DNA from: CAZWLY01 sp964634465
Lineage (GTDB): Bacteria > Desulfobacterota > Desulfarculia > G963662305
Length of the DNA stretch: 64,000 bases
Assembly: GCA_964634465.1 (NCBI GenBank)
Contig: CAZWLY010000017.1
Span: 1 to 64,000 of the forward strand
Reading direction: 5' to 3'
Every line of letters starts with the position of its first letter. Position 1 is the stretch's first letter. The translations under genes and the position numbers were made by a program. Positions 52,001 to 61,283 of the stretch are shown one piece after another. The notes under the pieces are model-generated. The model was not told where the DNA came from and ran no database searches. It was given only the letters and a program-made list of their open reading frames with translations.

Positions 52001-52149
52001 CAGACAGCCGAGCCAGCCAGCGAACCGAGAACTCCCGTGAATAAATCAGGAACATAGGCGGCTGTGACCATCAAGCCGCACAAAAGACCGGCCTGGCTGA
52101 TGCCGGCATTGATGATGGCAGCGACCCGGCTTCTCAGATCATTCAACAT
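49004..52149 (-). CDS. Membrane STAND-like ATPase with TPR repeats, prophage cargo
   Basis: Single large gene interrupted only by the N gap. The N-terminus has one or two hydrophobic segments (residues 16-50). A P-loop NTPase follows: Walker A ILGRSLSGKS (residues 185-194), probable Walker B KHLVVCDP. Helical arms come next (to about residue 590). The C-terminal array of 46-residue TPRs (ANNLGNLLIKTGEPARARKL...) has at least eight visible units, then a unique 80-residue end. The apparent frame break results from the nominal length of the gap (see repeat entry). STAND-TPR proteins act as ligand-sensing switches, many in anti-phage defence; function here is inferred. Confidence 0.75.
49260..50410 (-). 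repeat. Near-identical 138-bp tandem repeats (46-aa TPR units)
   Basis: The same block (for example GCCCAGG) recurs at 49271, 49409, 49547, 49685, 49823 and 49961, and after the gap at 50245 and 50383, always 138 bp apart. Units differ by only a few bases (ATT TTT versus CTT AAT, ATGG versus TTGT), which indicates recent expansion or gene conversion. Confidence 0.9.
50036..50135. other. Assembly gap (100 N) inside the repeat array
   Basis: Unit starts at 49961 and 50245 differ by 284 bp, that is 2 x 138 + 8. For the frame and periodicity to continue, the true gap should be 92 + 138k bp, not 100. Repeat collapse is likely. Confidence 0.9.
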
Positions 52150-52494
52150 AATGTATGCAAATTAACACACCAAGTAAAGAATGAAAACGCCAAAAATACC
52201 GGTGGGCGCTCGAATTATCGGTTTACGGGCCGTCCCGACTGTCGCGGGCCCAAACATTCGGTCCTCAGCGCCTGCCGGGAAGCCGTTGATATCGAGTTCA
52301 ACCTGGAACACGCCGACGGCCGCCGGCTGAATGCCTACGGGGTTTGGCGGAGGAGATTTTGAGGCGGGTTGAGAGGGGGAATCAAAGGCCGCTTAGCCGT
52401 CTCACCCTATCTGTAATTTTTTCTCAACCCCCCTGCGCGGCATACCGCGGGCCCACGACAGCGCGACAAAACACGGCTAGCCCCGCCTCGACCC
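52150..52494. other. Right-end non-coding stretch of the prophage
   Basis: About 345 bp upstream of the STAND gene. An open frame without a start (about 52172-52363, ending HADGRRLNAYGVWRRRF) may be a gene remnant; nothing else recognised. Confidence 0.35.
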
Positions 52495-52562
52495 GTCGCA
52501 CCGCAACCTGCACGCGTCGCACGTTAGGTTGCAATCTGTCGCATCCGCGACTGCAGTGAACA
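52495..52562 (-). promoter_or_regulatory. Right-end transposase binding sites R1-R3
   Basis: Read leftward from the terminus, three tandem sites TGCA-N8-TGCGAC: R1 (52538-52555), R2 (52516-52533) and R3 (52495-52512), with a period of 21-22 bp. The terminal sequence is TGTTCAC then R1. Matches the left-end L1/L2 motif in inverted orientation, as for Mu R1-R3. Confidence 0.85.
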
Positions 52563-52567
52563 GCCCC
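52563..52567. repeat. Target-site duplication, right copy (GCCCC)
   Basis: Identical to 6901-6905; marks the prophage-host junction. Confidence 0.9.
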
Positions 52568-52637
52568 CTGCGCCGGCGGAGGATAACCCGTCAAGACTAA
52601 GGGGCCGGGCCGATTGGCCCAACCCCTTGAAATTCTC

Positions 52638-52714
<77 letters not shown>

Positions 52715-52841
52715 CCTTACGCCGACATATCTAACAGAAATCGAAGAGCCTGACAAGATCGAATGAGCCGGGAGCGCGCCGGGACGCCGCGCCCGGCTTT
52801 ACAGGCTTGGGAAGGCGGGGTGTTCAGCGCCGAGGCCAAAA

Positions 52842-52872
52842 CAAGGGGCCGAAGACTCGCTCCGGCCCCTTG
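52842..52872 (-). terminator. Rho-independent terminator of the fabD/XRE-cupin operon
   Basis: A perfect 10-bp stem (CAAGGGGCCG/CGGCCCCTTG) with an 11-nt loop, followed on the minus strand by TTTTGG; 24 bp after the stop of the XRE-cupin gene. Confidence 0.75.
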
Positions 52873-52895
52873 GGTTTCATCGCGCCGGCGGCCGA

Positions 52896-53585
52896 TCACT
52901 CGGCGGGGGCGAAGATGACGGCCAGGATGACCGCCTCCTTGCCGCCGTGGCACTTGACCAGATGGGGGATGCTCGAGTCGTAATAGATGGCGTCGCCGGG
53001 GTTCAATATCTCCACCGTGTCGCCCAGGTGGGCCTCCATCTGGCCGCTCAAAATGAAGATGAACTCCTCGCCGTCGTGGGTCGAACGCTCCTCCTCGGCC
53101 TCGGACGGCTCCAGGGTGATGAAGAACGGCTCCATGGACCGATCGCCCTTGTCAAAGGCCAGGTGCTGGTAGGAGTAGCCCAGTTTGGCCCCCTTCTTGG
53201 AGGCGTAGCGGCTGACCGCCTTGCGCTCGTTTTGGCGGACGATGGTGTAGGGTTTGGGCCCGGCCGGGGAGATGATGGTCCCCATCTTCATCTTGAGCGC
53301 CTTGGCCAATTTTATCAGCGTGCCCAGATTCGGCGAGACCAACTCCTCCTCCACCTGGCGAATCTCGGCCTCGGAAAGCCCCGTGCGCTGGGCCAGGTCG
53401 GAGAGGCTGAGCCCCTTGTCCTCCCGGATGGTCTTGATCCGCTCGCCGACCGGGATGGCCGCCTCGGGCGTGGGCCGGGGGCGATCGGCCACCAGACCGT
53501 CGATGTAGCCGGGGTCGTCGACGCCCCGGGAGTACTCGGTCATGTCGGCCATGAAATCCTGATAGTTTTTTTTGTCCTCGCTCAT
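52896..53585 (-). CDS. XRE-cupin transcriptional regulator
   Basis: A 229-residue protein with an N-terminal extension, an XRE helix-turn-helix (residues 48-103, GERIKTIREDKGLSLSDLAQRTGLSEAEIRQVEEELVSPNLGTLIKLAKAL) and a C-terminal cupin barrel (residues 150-229; THDGEEFIFILSGQMEAHLGDT, NPGDAIYYDSSIPH with metal-type His/Glu). Such regulators sense a small ligand. Co-transcribed downstream of fabD, 11 bp apart. Confidence 0.88.
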   Translation of the reverse strand: MSEDKKNYQDFMADMTEYSRGVDDPGYIDGLVADRPRPTPEAAIPVGERIKTIREDKGLSLSDLAQRTGLSEAEIRQVEEELVSPNLGTLIKLAKALKMKMGTIISPAGPKPYTIVRQNERKAVSRYASKKGAKLGYSYQHLAFDKGDRSMEPFFITLEPSEAEEERSTHDGEEFIFILSGQMEAHLGDTVEILNPGDAIYYDSSIPHLVKCHGGKEAVILAVIFAPAE

Positions 53586-53596
53586 CGCACCACCTT

Positions 53597-54535
53597 TTAG
53601 GCTCGAAGCTCGCTTTTGAGCGTTTCGATCTTGTCCGGGTCGTCCACCTGAAAGACGCGGACGTCGTCCCGACCGGCGGCGTGCTTCTTCATCAGGCCGG
53701 TCAGAACCGTTTTGGGGCCGACCTCGATGAAGGTGTCGAAGCCGTCGGCCAGCAGGTTGACCATGATCTCGTACCACCTCACCGGCGAGACCAACTGGCC
53801 GGACATGATCTCGGCGATCTTCTCGCCGTCGGTCTCGGCTCGGGCGGTGACGTTCAAGTAGACCGGGATGCGGCCGGGACGCCAGTCGGTTTGGGCCAGC
53901 CTGACGGCGAAATCGTTGGCCGCCTCCGACATCAGCCTGGAGTGCCAGGCGCCGGAGACCTTGAGGGGGACGGCCTTGGCTCCGTCCGCCTTGAACTTGG
54001 CCGCCGCGGCGGCCACGGCCTCCTTCTCGCCGGTGATGACGACCTGGGTCTCGGCGTTGTGGTTGGCCACCTGGACCAGGCCGTCGATGTCCTTGAGGCC
54101 GGTCCGGACCTGATCGATGTCGAGCCCGATGACCGCGGCCATGCCGCCGGGGGTGCGGCTGGCGTCGCGGGACATGTAATCGCCCCGCATGGCCGTCAGC
54201 GCAATCGCCTTCTCCGGCTTCAAAACCCCGGCCGCGGCCAGGGCCGGGTATTCGCCCAGGGAGTGGCCGGCCGCGGCCTCGGCCTTTATGCCGGCCTCGT
54301 CCAACGCGGCCAGGATGGCCAGGCAGACGGTGGTCATGATCGGCTGGAGGTTGGCCGTTTCGGTCAGCCTGTCCAGGGGACCCTCGAAGCAGATCTCCCT
54401 GAGGTCCTCCATGCCGGTCACTTTTTCGGCCAGCTCGAAGGTCGCCCTGGCCGTCTTCGAGGCGTCGTAGAGGGCCTTGCCCATGCCTACTTGCTGGGAG
54501 CCCTGTCCGGGAAAAAGAAATGCGATCTTGGCCAT
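53597..54535 (-). CDS. fabD: Malonyl-CoA:ACP transacylase
   Basis: A 312-residue FabD that loads malonyl groups on acyl carrier protein for fatty-acid synthesis. FLFPGQGSQQVGMG at the N-terminus, nucleophile in AAAGHSLGEYPAL (Ser about 92), catalytic His in SGAWHSRLM (about 200). ATG 54533-54535 starts at MAKIAFLFPGQGSQ. No other fab gene is nearby; instead it pairs with the cupin regulator. Confidence 0.95.
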   Translation of the reverse strand: MAKIAFLFPGQGSQQVGMGKALYDASKTARATFELAEKVTGMEDLREICFEGPLDRLTETANLQPIMTTVCLAILAALDEAGIKAEAAAGHSLGEYPALAAAGVLKPEKAIALTAMRGDYMSRDASRTPGGMAAVIGLDIDQVRTGLKDIDGLVQVANHNAETQVVITGEKEAVAAAAAKFKADGAKAVPLKVSGAWHSRLMSEAANDFAVRLAQTDWRPGRIPVYLNVTARAETDGEKIAEIMSGQLVSPVRWYEIMVNLLADGFDTFIEVGPKTVLTGLMKKHAAGRDDVRVFQVDDPDKIETLKSELRA

Positions 54536-54864
54536 ATCGGATCCCTTGTCTCGTCCTTTGAAACCCTGTCGGACAACTATAACCCGGCCCTCGGACCTCT
54601 TCAAGCATTTTGGGGACTTGGGGCTTGACAAGCAGCGGAGTGGGTGTCAGATTATCGATAAGGTGTTCTTACCCGCCGACGCGGAATCTCCAGTCAACTG
54701 AATCAGGAGCGCCCAAAAGACTCTTTTCCGTCTATCGCGCCAACTTAGCGAACCAATCCTAATCGTCGTGCCTGTCGGCCGGTTGGCCGAGAGGCGATCA
54801 ATCATACCAAGCGCTAAGTCGTATTTAGGGGCTTGGCCCCGGCAACAACCTGTTGGGAGTGGCA
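54536..54864. other. Divergent intergenic region fabD/rho
   Basis: 330 bp between fabD and rho, AT-richer than its surroundings. It should hold promoters for both genes and possibly a rho leader; no hexamer pair is convincing. Confidence 0.4.
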
Positions 54865-56112
<1,248 letters not shown>

Positions 56113-56508
56113 CCTTGTCGCGGATGTAACCCGCAGGGGCGTCCTCACCGGCGGGGCGGGCGTTTCGGGGCGATCGGTTCTTCAATCGAGGCGTTGAAAT
56201 CGCTCTTGGGCCGCTCGGGGGAACCAAGCCGGGCTTTCCTGGGCCGGTCGGCCGCCTTTCGCCGGTGGGGCCGGCCGGCGTTAACACTCCCACCGACGCC
56301 GTTTCTTTCCGGGAACACCCCCGCCCGCGCATGCCCTCCCCTGGGCCGCCGGACCGGAGCCGCCCGGAGAGCCGGCGGCCCAAATCCGGGTTGACCGGGT
56401 CGAACCCGGCTTGATAGATTTATTCATCGGCCCCAGCCGAACCGGATCGAGATCGGTTCCCGGTTCGGGGCGAGGGTCTTCCATACCGGCCGGCGGTCAG
56501 GGGGAAAG
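56113..56508. other. Intergenic region rho/ABC ATPase
   Basis: About 395 GC-rich bases. Several short inverted GC blocks but no gene or clear terminator. Confidence 0.4.
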
Positions 56509-57237
56509 ATGATAAAGTTCACCAACGTCCACAAGTGGTTCGGCAAGCTCCACGTCTTAAACGACATCAATCTCCACGTCAAAGCCGGCCAGGTGGTCGT
56601 CATCTGCGGGCCGAGCGGCTCCGGCAAATCGACCCTGATTCGGTGCATCAACCGGCTGGAAAAAATCCAGAAAGGCGAACTCTTCGTCGACGGCATGCCG
56701 GTCCACGACCACGGCATCAACCTGACCAGGCTGAGGGCCGAGATCGGCTTCGTCTTCCAGCAGTTCCACCTCTATCCCCACATGACCGCCCTGGAGAACG
56801 TCACCCTGGCCCCGATGAAGGTTCGCAACCTGAGCAAGAAGGAGGCCGAGGAACTGGGGCGGGAGAAGCTGGCCCGAGTCGGTCTGGCCGACAAGGCCGA
56901 CGCCTACCCGGCCCAGCTCTCCGGCGGCCAGCAGCAGCGGGTGGCCATCGCCCGGGGGCTTTGCATGTCGCCCAAGATCATGCTCTTCGACGAGCCGACG
57001 TCCGCCCTCGACCCGGAGATGATCGGCGAGGTGTTGGACGTCATGGTCCAGTTGGCCGGCGAAGGCATGACCATGTGCGTCGTCACCCACGAGATGGGCT
57101 TCGCCCGCCAGGTGGCCCACCGGGTAATCTTCATGGACGAGGGGATGCTGGTCGAGAAGGGCACGCCCGACGAGTTCTTCGACAATCCCCAAACCGAGCG
57201 GGCCAGGCAGTTCATAAGCAAGATCCTGACCCACTGA
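56509..57237 (+). CDS. Amino-acid-type ABC transporter ATPase (GlnQ-like)
   Basis: A 242-residue ATP-binding subunit. Walker A GPSGSGKST (residues 34-42), Q-loop FVFQQFHLYPHMTALENV, signature LSGGQQQR, Walker B MLFDEPTSALDPE, H-loop VVTHEM. The sequence is closest in style to polar amino-acid importers (GlnQ/GltL). No permease or binding-protein gene lies beside it, so it is an orphan here. Confidence 0.92.
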   Translation: MIKFTNVHKWFGKLHVLNDINLHVKAGQVVVICGPSGSGKSTLIRCINRLEKIQKGELFVDGMPVHDHGINLTRLRAEIGFVFQQFHLYPHMTALENVTLAPMKVRNLSKKEAEELGREKLARVGLADKADAYPAQLSGGQQQRVAIARGLCMSPKIMLFDEPTSALDPEMIGEVLDVMVQLAGEGMTMCVVTHEMGFARQVAHRVIFMDEGMLVEKGTPDEFFDNPQTERARQFISKILTH

Positions 57238-57738
57238 ACGAACACCCTCCCGCCAGCGACAAGCGACGGGTATCGGCGGCAGATGCGGAGTCGTTTTTCT
57301 TTTCCACAAGCTGCGGAGGATGAAACCCGCGTGGGGGTTCAAGCCGGATGTTTCCTGGCCGGTTCTCGCCGGAACCCGCGATTTGCTGCCGCTGGCGACC
57401 TCCCGGACGACTCGCCGAGGGCGGGAATACGACCACTGCCCGCTCGGTCTCGTCAGCCGTTTTTTCGACGGCCGAAATAGGACTTGATTTTCATTTGTTT
57501 CTATGCAAATTATTTTGAATCGATTATGCCGCTTGAACCCAAGCACTGGATTTTCAGACTGAGTCATCGGCAGTTGTTTTTCTGGGTCTGATTTCCGCCA
57601 GGTGCAACCCGCCGAGACGACAAACAGAATCGGTCTGACGGCGAAGGCGGCCCTGACGAGCGCCGCGTCTCCCTGGCGGAAGACGAAACGAGATCGAGTC
57701 GGCCGGAGTCCGAGCGCCGGTTTTTGGAGGGGGACAAG
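57238..57738. other. Intergenic region, no gene seen
   Basis: 500 bp; open frames lack coding signs. An AT-rich patch near 57480-57520 may hold a promoter for the PilZ genes. Confidence 0.4.
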
Positions 57739-58089
57739 ATGCTGTCCGCCGAGGAACGGCGAAGGTTCAAACGCTTCAACATCCGCCTGCCGGTCAAGGT
57801 GGCCCCCGCCGCCGTGGCTGGCGCGATAAGTTACGGCGGCGAGACCGCCGACGCCAGCCTGGGTGGTCTCAGGCTCCATCTGGAGCGAACCGAAAACTTC
57901 TCGCCCGGCCAAGAGGTGGTCTTGGCCATCGATTCCCTCAGCGCCCGCGAGCCGGTGGAGGCCAAAGGGCGCATCCGGTGGATGGGCGCCTCGCCGGATC
58001 CGTCCTGGAGCTGGGAGGTCGGCGTGGAGCTGACCGGCATGGGCAAGGTGCACTGGGACAATTGGTTCCAAATCCTTCCCTGGGTCTGA
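57739..58089 (+). CDS. PilZ-domain protein, copy 1
   Basis: A 116-residue PilZ domain, the c-di-GMP receptor fold: N-terminal RRRFKRFNIRLP (RxxxR motif) and TADASLGGLRLHL (D/NxSxxG). Ends VHWDNWFQILPWV. ATG at 57739 with GGAGGGGG upstream. Effector target unknown. Confidence 0.8.
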   Translation: MLSAEERRRFKRFNIRLPVKVAPAAVAGAISYGGETADASLGGLRLHLERTENFSPGQEVVLAIDSLSAREPVEAKGRIRWMGASPDPSWSWEVGVELTGMGKVHWDNWFQILPWV

Positions 58090-58220
58090 GTTCACCCCTG
58101 TTCACCATTGCCGGCCTCATTTATTGTGGTATAATTCCCGCGTGTTCTGCTTTTCCGGCCGCCGGGGTCGGCCGATCTGTCTCGTCAAGCGTTCCCTGCC
58201 GGCCCGGCGACGAGGGGATC

Positions 58221-58613
58221 ATGGACGTCGCCAAGGAAAAACGCCGGTTTGATCGCTTCACCGCCAGTTGGCCAGTGGAGGCCAGGTTCGAGAGTGGAGC
58301 GGGCCGAGCCGAGGCGGTCAACGGGGTGATAACCAACCTCAGCGTCGCCGGCGCGAAATTGAAGCTCAAGCTTTCGGACCGGCCGGCGATAGGCTCGGTG
58401 GTCGATTTGGCCCTCGTCCGGCCCGATACCGGCGAGCCGGTCAACATTCAGGGGCGGGTCTGCTGGCTGGGAACCAGCCCGGAGCCCCGGTGGGACCTGG
58501 AAGTGGGCGTCGAGCTGATGGAAATGGACAAGAGCCAGTGGGAGGGCTGGTTCCAGTTGGTCGTCTTCGGCGACAACCCGTCCCTTCCCGTCCCCAACTC
58601 CACTCAGGCGTGA
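58221..58613 (+). CDS. PilZ-domain protein, copy 2
   Basis: A 130-residue PilZ protein: RRFDRFTASWP and ITNLSVAGAKLKL motifs; ends SQWEGWFQLVVFG. Same layout and C-terminal W-F-Q block as the upstream gene, so probably a tandem duplicate. Its 3' end overlaps the convergent hydrolase by 10 bp. Confidence 0.8.
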   Translation: MDVAKEKRRFDRFTASWPVEARFESGAGRAEAVNGVITNLSVAGAKLKLKLSDRPAIGSVVDLALVRPDTGEPVNIQGRVCWLGTSPEPRWDLEVGVELMEMDKSQWEGWFQLVVFGDNPSLPVPNSTQA

Positions 58614-59260
58614 ACGATGAAATCGGTTATGAACGGGTTGGTCCGCCTTTCTGTCTCCACCGTGGAGGACGGCCGGGGGCCGTAGTGGTGTCCCGGCCAG
58701 ACGACGGTCTCGTCCGGCAGGGTCAGGATCTGCTCTTTGATCGAGTTCAGCAGCATCTCCATCGAGCCGCCGGGCAGGTCGGTCCGGCCGATGGCCCCGA
58801 CAAAGAGCGCGTCGCCGGTAAAGACGTGGCCCGGCCGCCCCGGCACGTAGAGGGCCATCGAGCCTGGCGAGTGGCCCGGTACGGCCCGGGCCTGAATTTC
58901 GATGTTGCCCACCGCTATGGTTTCGCCGTGGCGAAGCAGGCGATCCGGCTTGGGCGAGAGGGCAAAACCCATCGCCGCCCACTGCTGGGCCCTGGGGCCG
59001 GAGAGCATGTCGGCGTCCGCCTGACCGATGACGATCTTAGCCCCGGTCAAGTCCTTGATCTTTTGGTTGCCGCAGGTGTGATCGGCGTGGCCGTGGGTGT
59101 TGATCACGGTCTCGATCTCGAAGCCCTGCGCCTCGGCCCGATCGACCAACCGCTCTTCGTCGCCGGCCGGGTCGATGAGGGCCGCCTTTTTGGTCTCGGG
59201 ACATCCGATCAAGTAGGCGAAGACGGCCATCCGGCCGACCATTATCTGCTCTAGATACAT
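58604..59260 (-). CDS. Metallo-beta-lactamase-fold hydrolase (glyoxalase II-like)
   Basis: A 218-residue enzyme with all metal ligands: INTHGHADHTCGN (HxHxDH), PGHSPGSM, FTGDALF, and WPGHHYG. Size and motifs fit YcbL/glyoxalase-II-like thioester hydrolases. ATG 59258-59260 follows GGGAGG. Confidence 0.88.
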   Translation of the reverse strand: MYLEQIMVGRMAVFAYLIGCPETKKAALIDPAGDEERLVDRAEAQGFEIETVINTHGHADHTCGNQKIKDLTGAKIVIGQADADMLSGPRAQQWAAMGFALSPKPDRLLRHGETIAVGNIEIQARAVPGHSPGSMALYVPGRPGHVFTGDALFVGAIGRTDLPGGSMEMLLNSIKEQILTLPDETVVWPGHHYGPRPSSTVETERRTNPFITDFIVHA

Positions 59261-59499
59261 AGGTCCCTCCCAGGAATTTCCGGGTAGTATACAATATTCG
59301 TCGCGGATAACAATGGCCGACAACGGGCCGGCTTGACCGGGCCGATCGCGGTCGGTAGAGTGAATTGGTTGTCTCGAACCCAGCCGGCGAGGGACGGCTA
59401 GTGTCGCGTCGCAGAAGCAACCTTGAATCATTGCCTCGGCGAATCGGTTCTTCGATCGTGAAAGGCGCCGGAGCCGGCCGGCCCAAAAGACCTCGGGTT

Positions 59500-60459
59500 A
59501 TGGATTCCTTGCGAGGGGCGATCCTCAAGGCGGCGGTGCTGGCGACGGTGGTGTTGGCGGCGACGCTGTCGGCCGGCTGCGGTCTCACCGCCGGCCAGCG
59601 GGCCATCCTGAACCGTTTGGATCAACGACTCTCCACCTTCCGCTACGATTCGGTCAAGATCCGCTACCTGGATGAAGGCCGGGGCGCAGCGGTCGTCCTG
59701 CTGCACGGCTACGGGGCCTCGTCCTACACCTGGCGACGCATCATCGATCCCCTGGCCCGAAAGCGGCGGGGCATCGCCTTGGACCTGAAGGGCTTCGGCC
59801 TGTCCGACAAGCCCCAGGACGGCCGCTATTCGCTCGCCGACCAGGCCGAGGTGGTGATCCGCTTCCTGCGCGCCAACCGGCTCGATCGGGTGGTCCTGGT
59901 CGGCAACTCCATGGGCGGGGCGGTCGCCCTGCTGGCCTACCAGCGACTGGGCCGGGGGCCGACCAATCCGGTCAAAGGGCTGGTCCTCATCGACTCGACC
60001 GCCTACCCGGAGACGACGCCGACCTTCATCTCCCTGTTGAGGACCCCGGTGTTGGGCTGGCTCGGTCTCAAGCTGGCCCCGTCCTGGCTGGGCTCGTGGG
60101 GCCTTTTGCGGCGAGCCTATCACGACGACGAGAAGATCACCGAGGAGACTTACGACACCTACGCCGCCTTGATCGCCCAGCCCGGCTCCGACTACGTCCT
60201 CAAGACCACGGCCGACGCCATCGTTCCTCCCAACGCCGCGGCCCTGTCGCGCCGGATCAAGGAGATCGACGTTCCGACGCTTCTCATCTGGGGCGAGGAG
60301 GACCGGATCATCCCTCTTTCGGTCGGCCGACGCCTGGCCCGGGACATCCCCGGAGCGAAGCTGGTGGTGATCCCCGACTGCGGCCACGTCCCCCAGGAGG
60401 AGCGACCCAGAGAGACGCTCGAAATCATCGAGCGCTTCCTGGACGAGGTCATGCCGTGA
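59500..60459 (+). CDS. Lipoprotein alpha/beta hydrolase
   Basis: A 319-residue predicted lipoprotein (lipobox LSAGC, Cys27) with an alpha/beta-hydrolase fold: oxyanion block VVLLHGYGASSYTW, nucleophile elbow LVGNSMGGAVAL, acid in WGEEDRII and His in DCGHVPQEE. ATG 59500 chosen at the signal peptide. Acts in the envelope; substrate unknown. GTGA overlap with the next gene. Confidence 0.85.
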   Translation: MDSLRGAILKAAVLATVVLAATLSAGCGLTAGQRAILNRLDQRLSTFRYDSVKIRYLDEGRGAAVVLLHGYGASSYTWRRIIDPLARKRRGIALDLKGFGLSDKPQDGRYSLADQAEVVIRFLRANRLDRVVLVGNSMGGAVALLAYQRLGRGPTNPVKGLVLIDSTAYPETTPTFISLLRTPVLGWLGLKLAPSWLGSWGLLRRAYHDDEKITEETYDTYAALIAQPGSDYVLKTTADAIVPPNAAALSRRIKEIDVPTLLIWGEEDRIIPLSVGRRLARDIPGAKLVVIPDCGHVPQEERPRETLEIIERFLDEVMP

Positions 60460-61283
60460 GCGCCGGGGCGACGCTGTGCCGGCCGGCCGGCGACCTGGCC
60501 TGTTTTCGCTGCTGCCCGCCCATCCGGCCGCCGGGTTACGATCACCTCGATTACCGGCCGGAGCTGATCAGAGAGCTTGCCGCCAACACCGAGGCGCACA
60601 AGGCCGGCCGGAGCGAGGGGCGAGAGATCACCGGCTTCTCCTGCTGGGGGTTGGGCTTCCTGGACGACTCGGACCGGCTGGTGGGCTGCCTTCTCCACCC
60701 GGCGGTCAACGGCGGCCGGGACCTGAGGGGGGCGACGGGCTACCAGGACAAGTGCGCCCGGGAGGTTTGCCCCCAGGGAGTGATATTCGACCGGCTCGAG
60801 CCCGACCTCAGGCCGGCCCTGATCGAGACCGCCCGGGCGGCCGGCGCCGGGCGGGACTCGTTCGCCTTTTCCAGCCCCAAGACCAACCCCCTCTGGACGC
60901 TCCTGCTGTGGGGCGGCCCGGTTCTGAGCGCCACCCGGCCGGCCTGGTCGGACCCGACCTCTCCCCTGGGCCGTTACCTCAAGACGCACCCCGAGCCCCG
61001 CTCCAGGGCGTACCTCTTGAAGCGGCTGGCGGCCCGAATCGACCCGATGGGATTGGACCCGAAGCGCTTCGAGGCCGAGGCGGCCGAGCTCTGCCGGCGC
61101 TTGACTCCGCCGGCCTCGCCCCTGGCCAATCCGCCCTTTGTCCATCGGCTCGATCTGGAAGCCGAACTGGCCGACTTCATCCGGTTGGGCCTGGCCGCGC
61201 CCCGGCTGGAAAAGGATCGGGCCGCCGAATTGGCGGCCCGCATCGATGAAGCGATCGAGTCTCTGGTTCACTCCTCGGCGTAG
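60456..61283 (+). CDS. Cys-rich protein of unknown function
   Basis: A 275-residue protein with N-terminal CRPAGDLACFRCCPPIRPPGYD, FSCWGLGF and YQDKCAREVCPQG: eight cysteines in the first 110 residues, suggesting one or two metal or Fe-S centres. GTG start overlaps the hydrolase stop. Family not recognised. Confidence 0.65.
   Translation: MSAGATLCRPAGDLACFRCCPPIRPPGYDHLDYRPELIRELAANTEAHKAGRSEGREITGFSCWGLGFLDDSDRLVGCLLHPAVNGGRDLRGATGYQDKCAREVCPQGVIFDRLEPDLRPALIETARAAGAGRDSFAFSSPKTNPLWTLLLWGGPVLSATRPAWSDPTSPLGRYLKTHPEPRSRAYLLKRLAARIDPMGLDPKRFEAEAAELCRRLTPPASPLANPPFVHRLDLEAELADFIRLGLAAPRLEKDRAAELAARIDEAIESLVHSSA

Larger units (their letters stand above)
6906..52562 (+). mobile_element. Complete Mu-like transposable prophage, 45.66 kb
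   Basis: Three independent marks define the borders. (1) The ends are imperfect inverted repeats: TGTGAAATGCAGTGGAGGAT... at 6906, and TGTTCACTGCAGTCGCGGAT... read leftward from 52562; TGCAGT-G-GGATGCGAC is shared. (2) They are 5'-TG/CA-3'. (3) They are flanked by the 5-bp direct repeat GCCCC. Inside are the Mu-type MuA transposase and MuB ATPase, GemA, Gam, and Mu gp27/gp28/gp29/gp30/gp36-like packaging and head genes. All expected morphogenesis modules are present and open, so the prophage may be viable. It is larger than Mu (37 kb), mostly because of two cargo zones (18.8-22.4 kb and 46.9-52.2 kb). Confidence 0.93.

Noticed and set aside
49004..52149. Two separate TPR genes (49004-49957 and 49951-52149)
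   Set aside because: The break is produced by the nominal 100-N gap; the repeat period predicts a gap of 92 + 138k that restores one frame.
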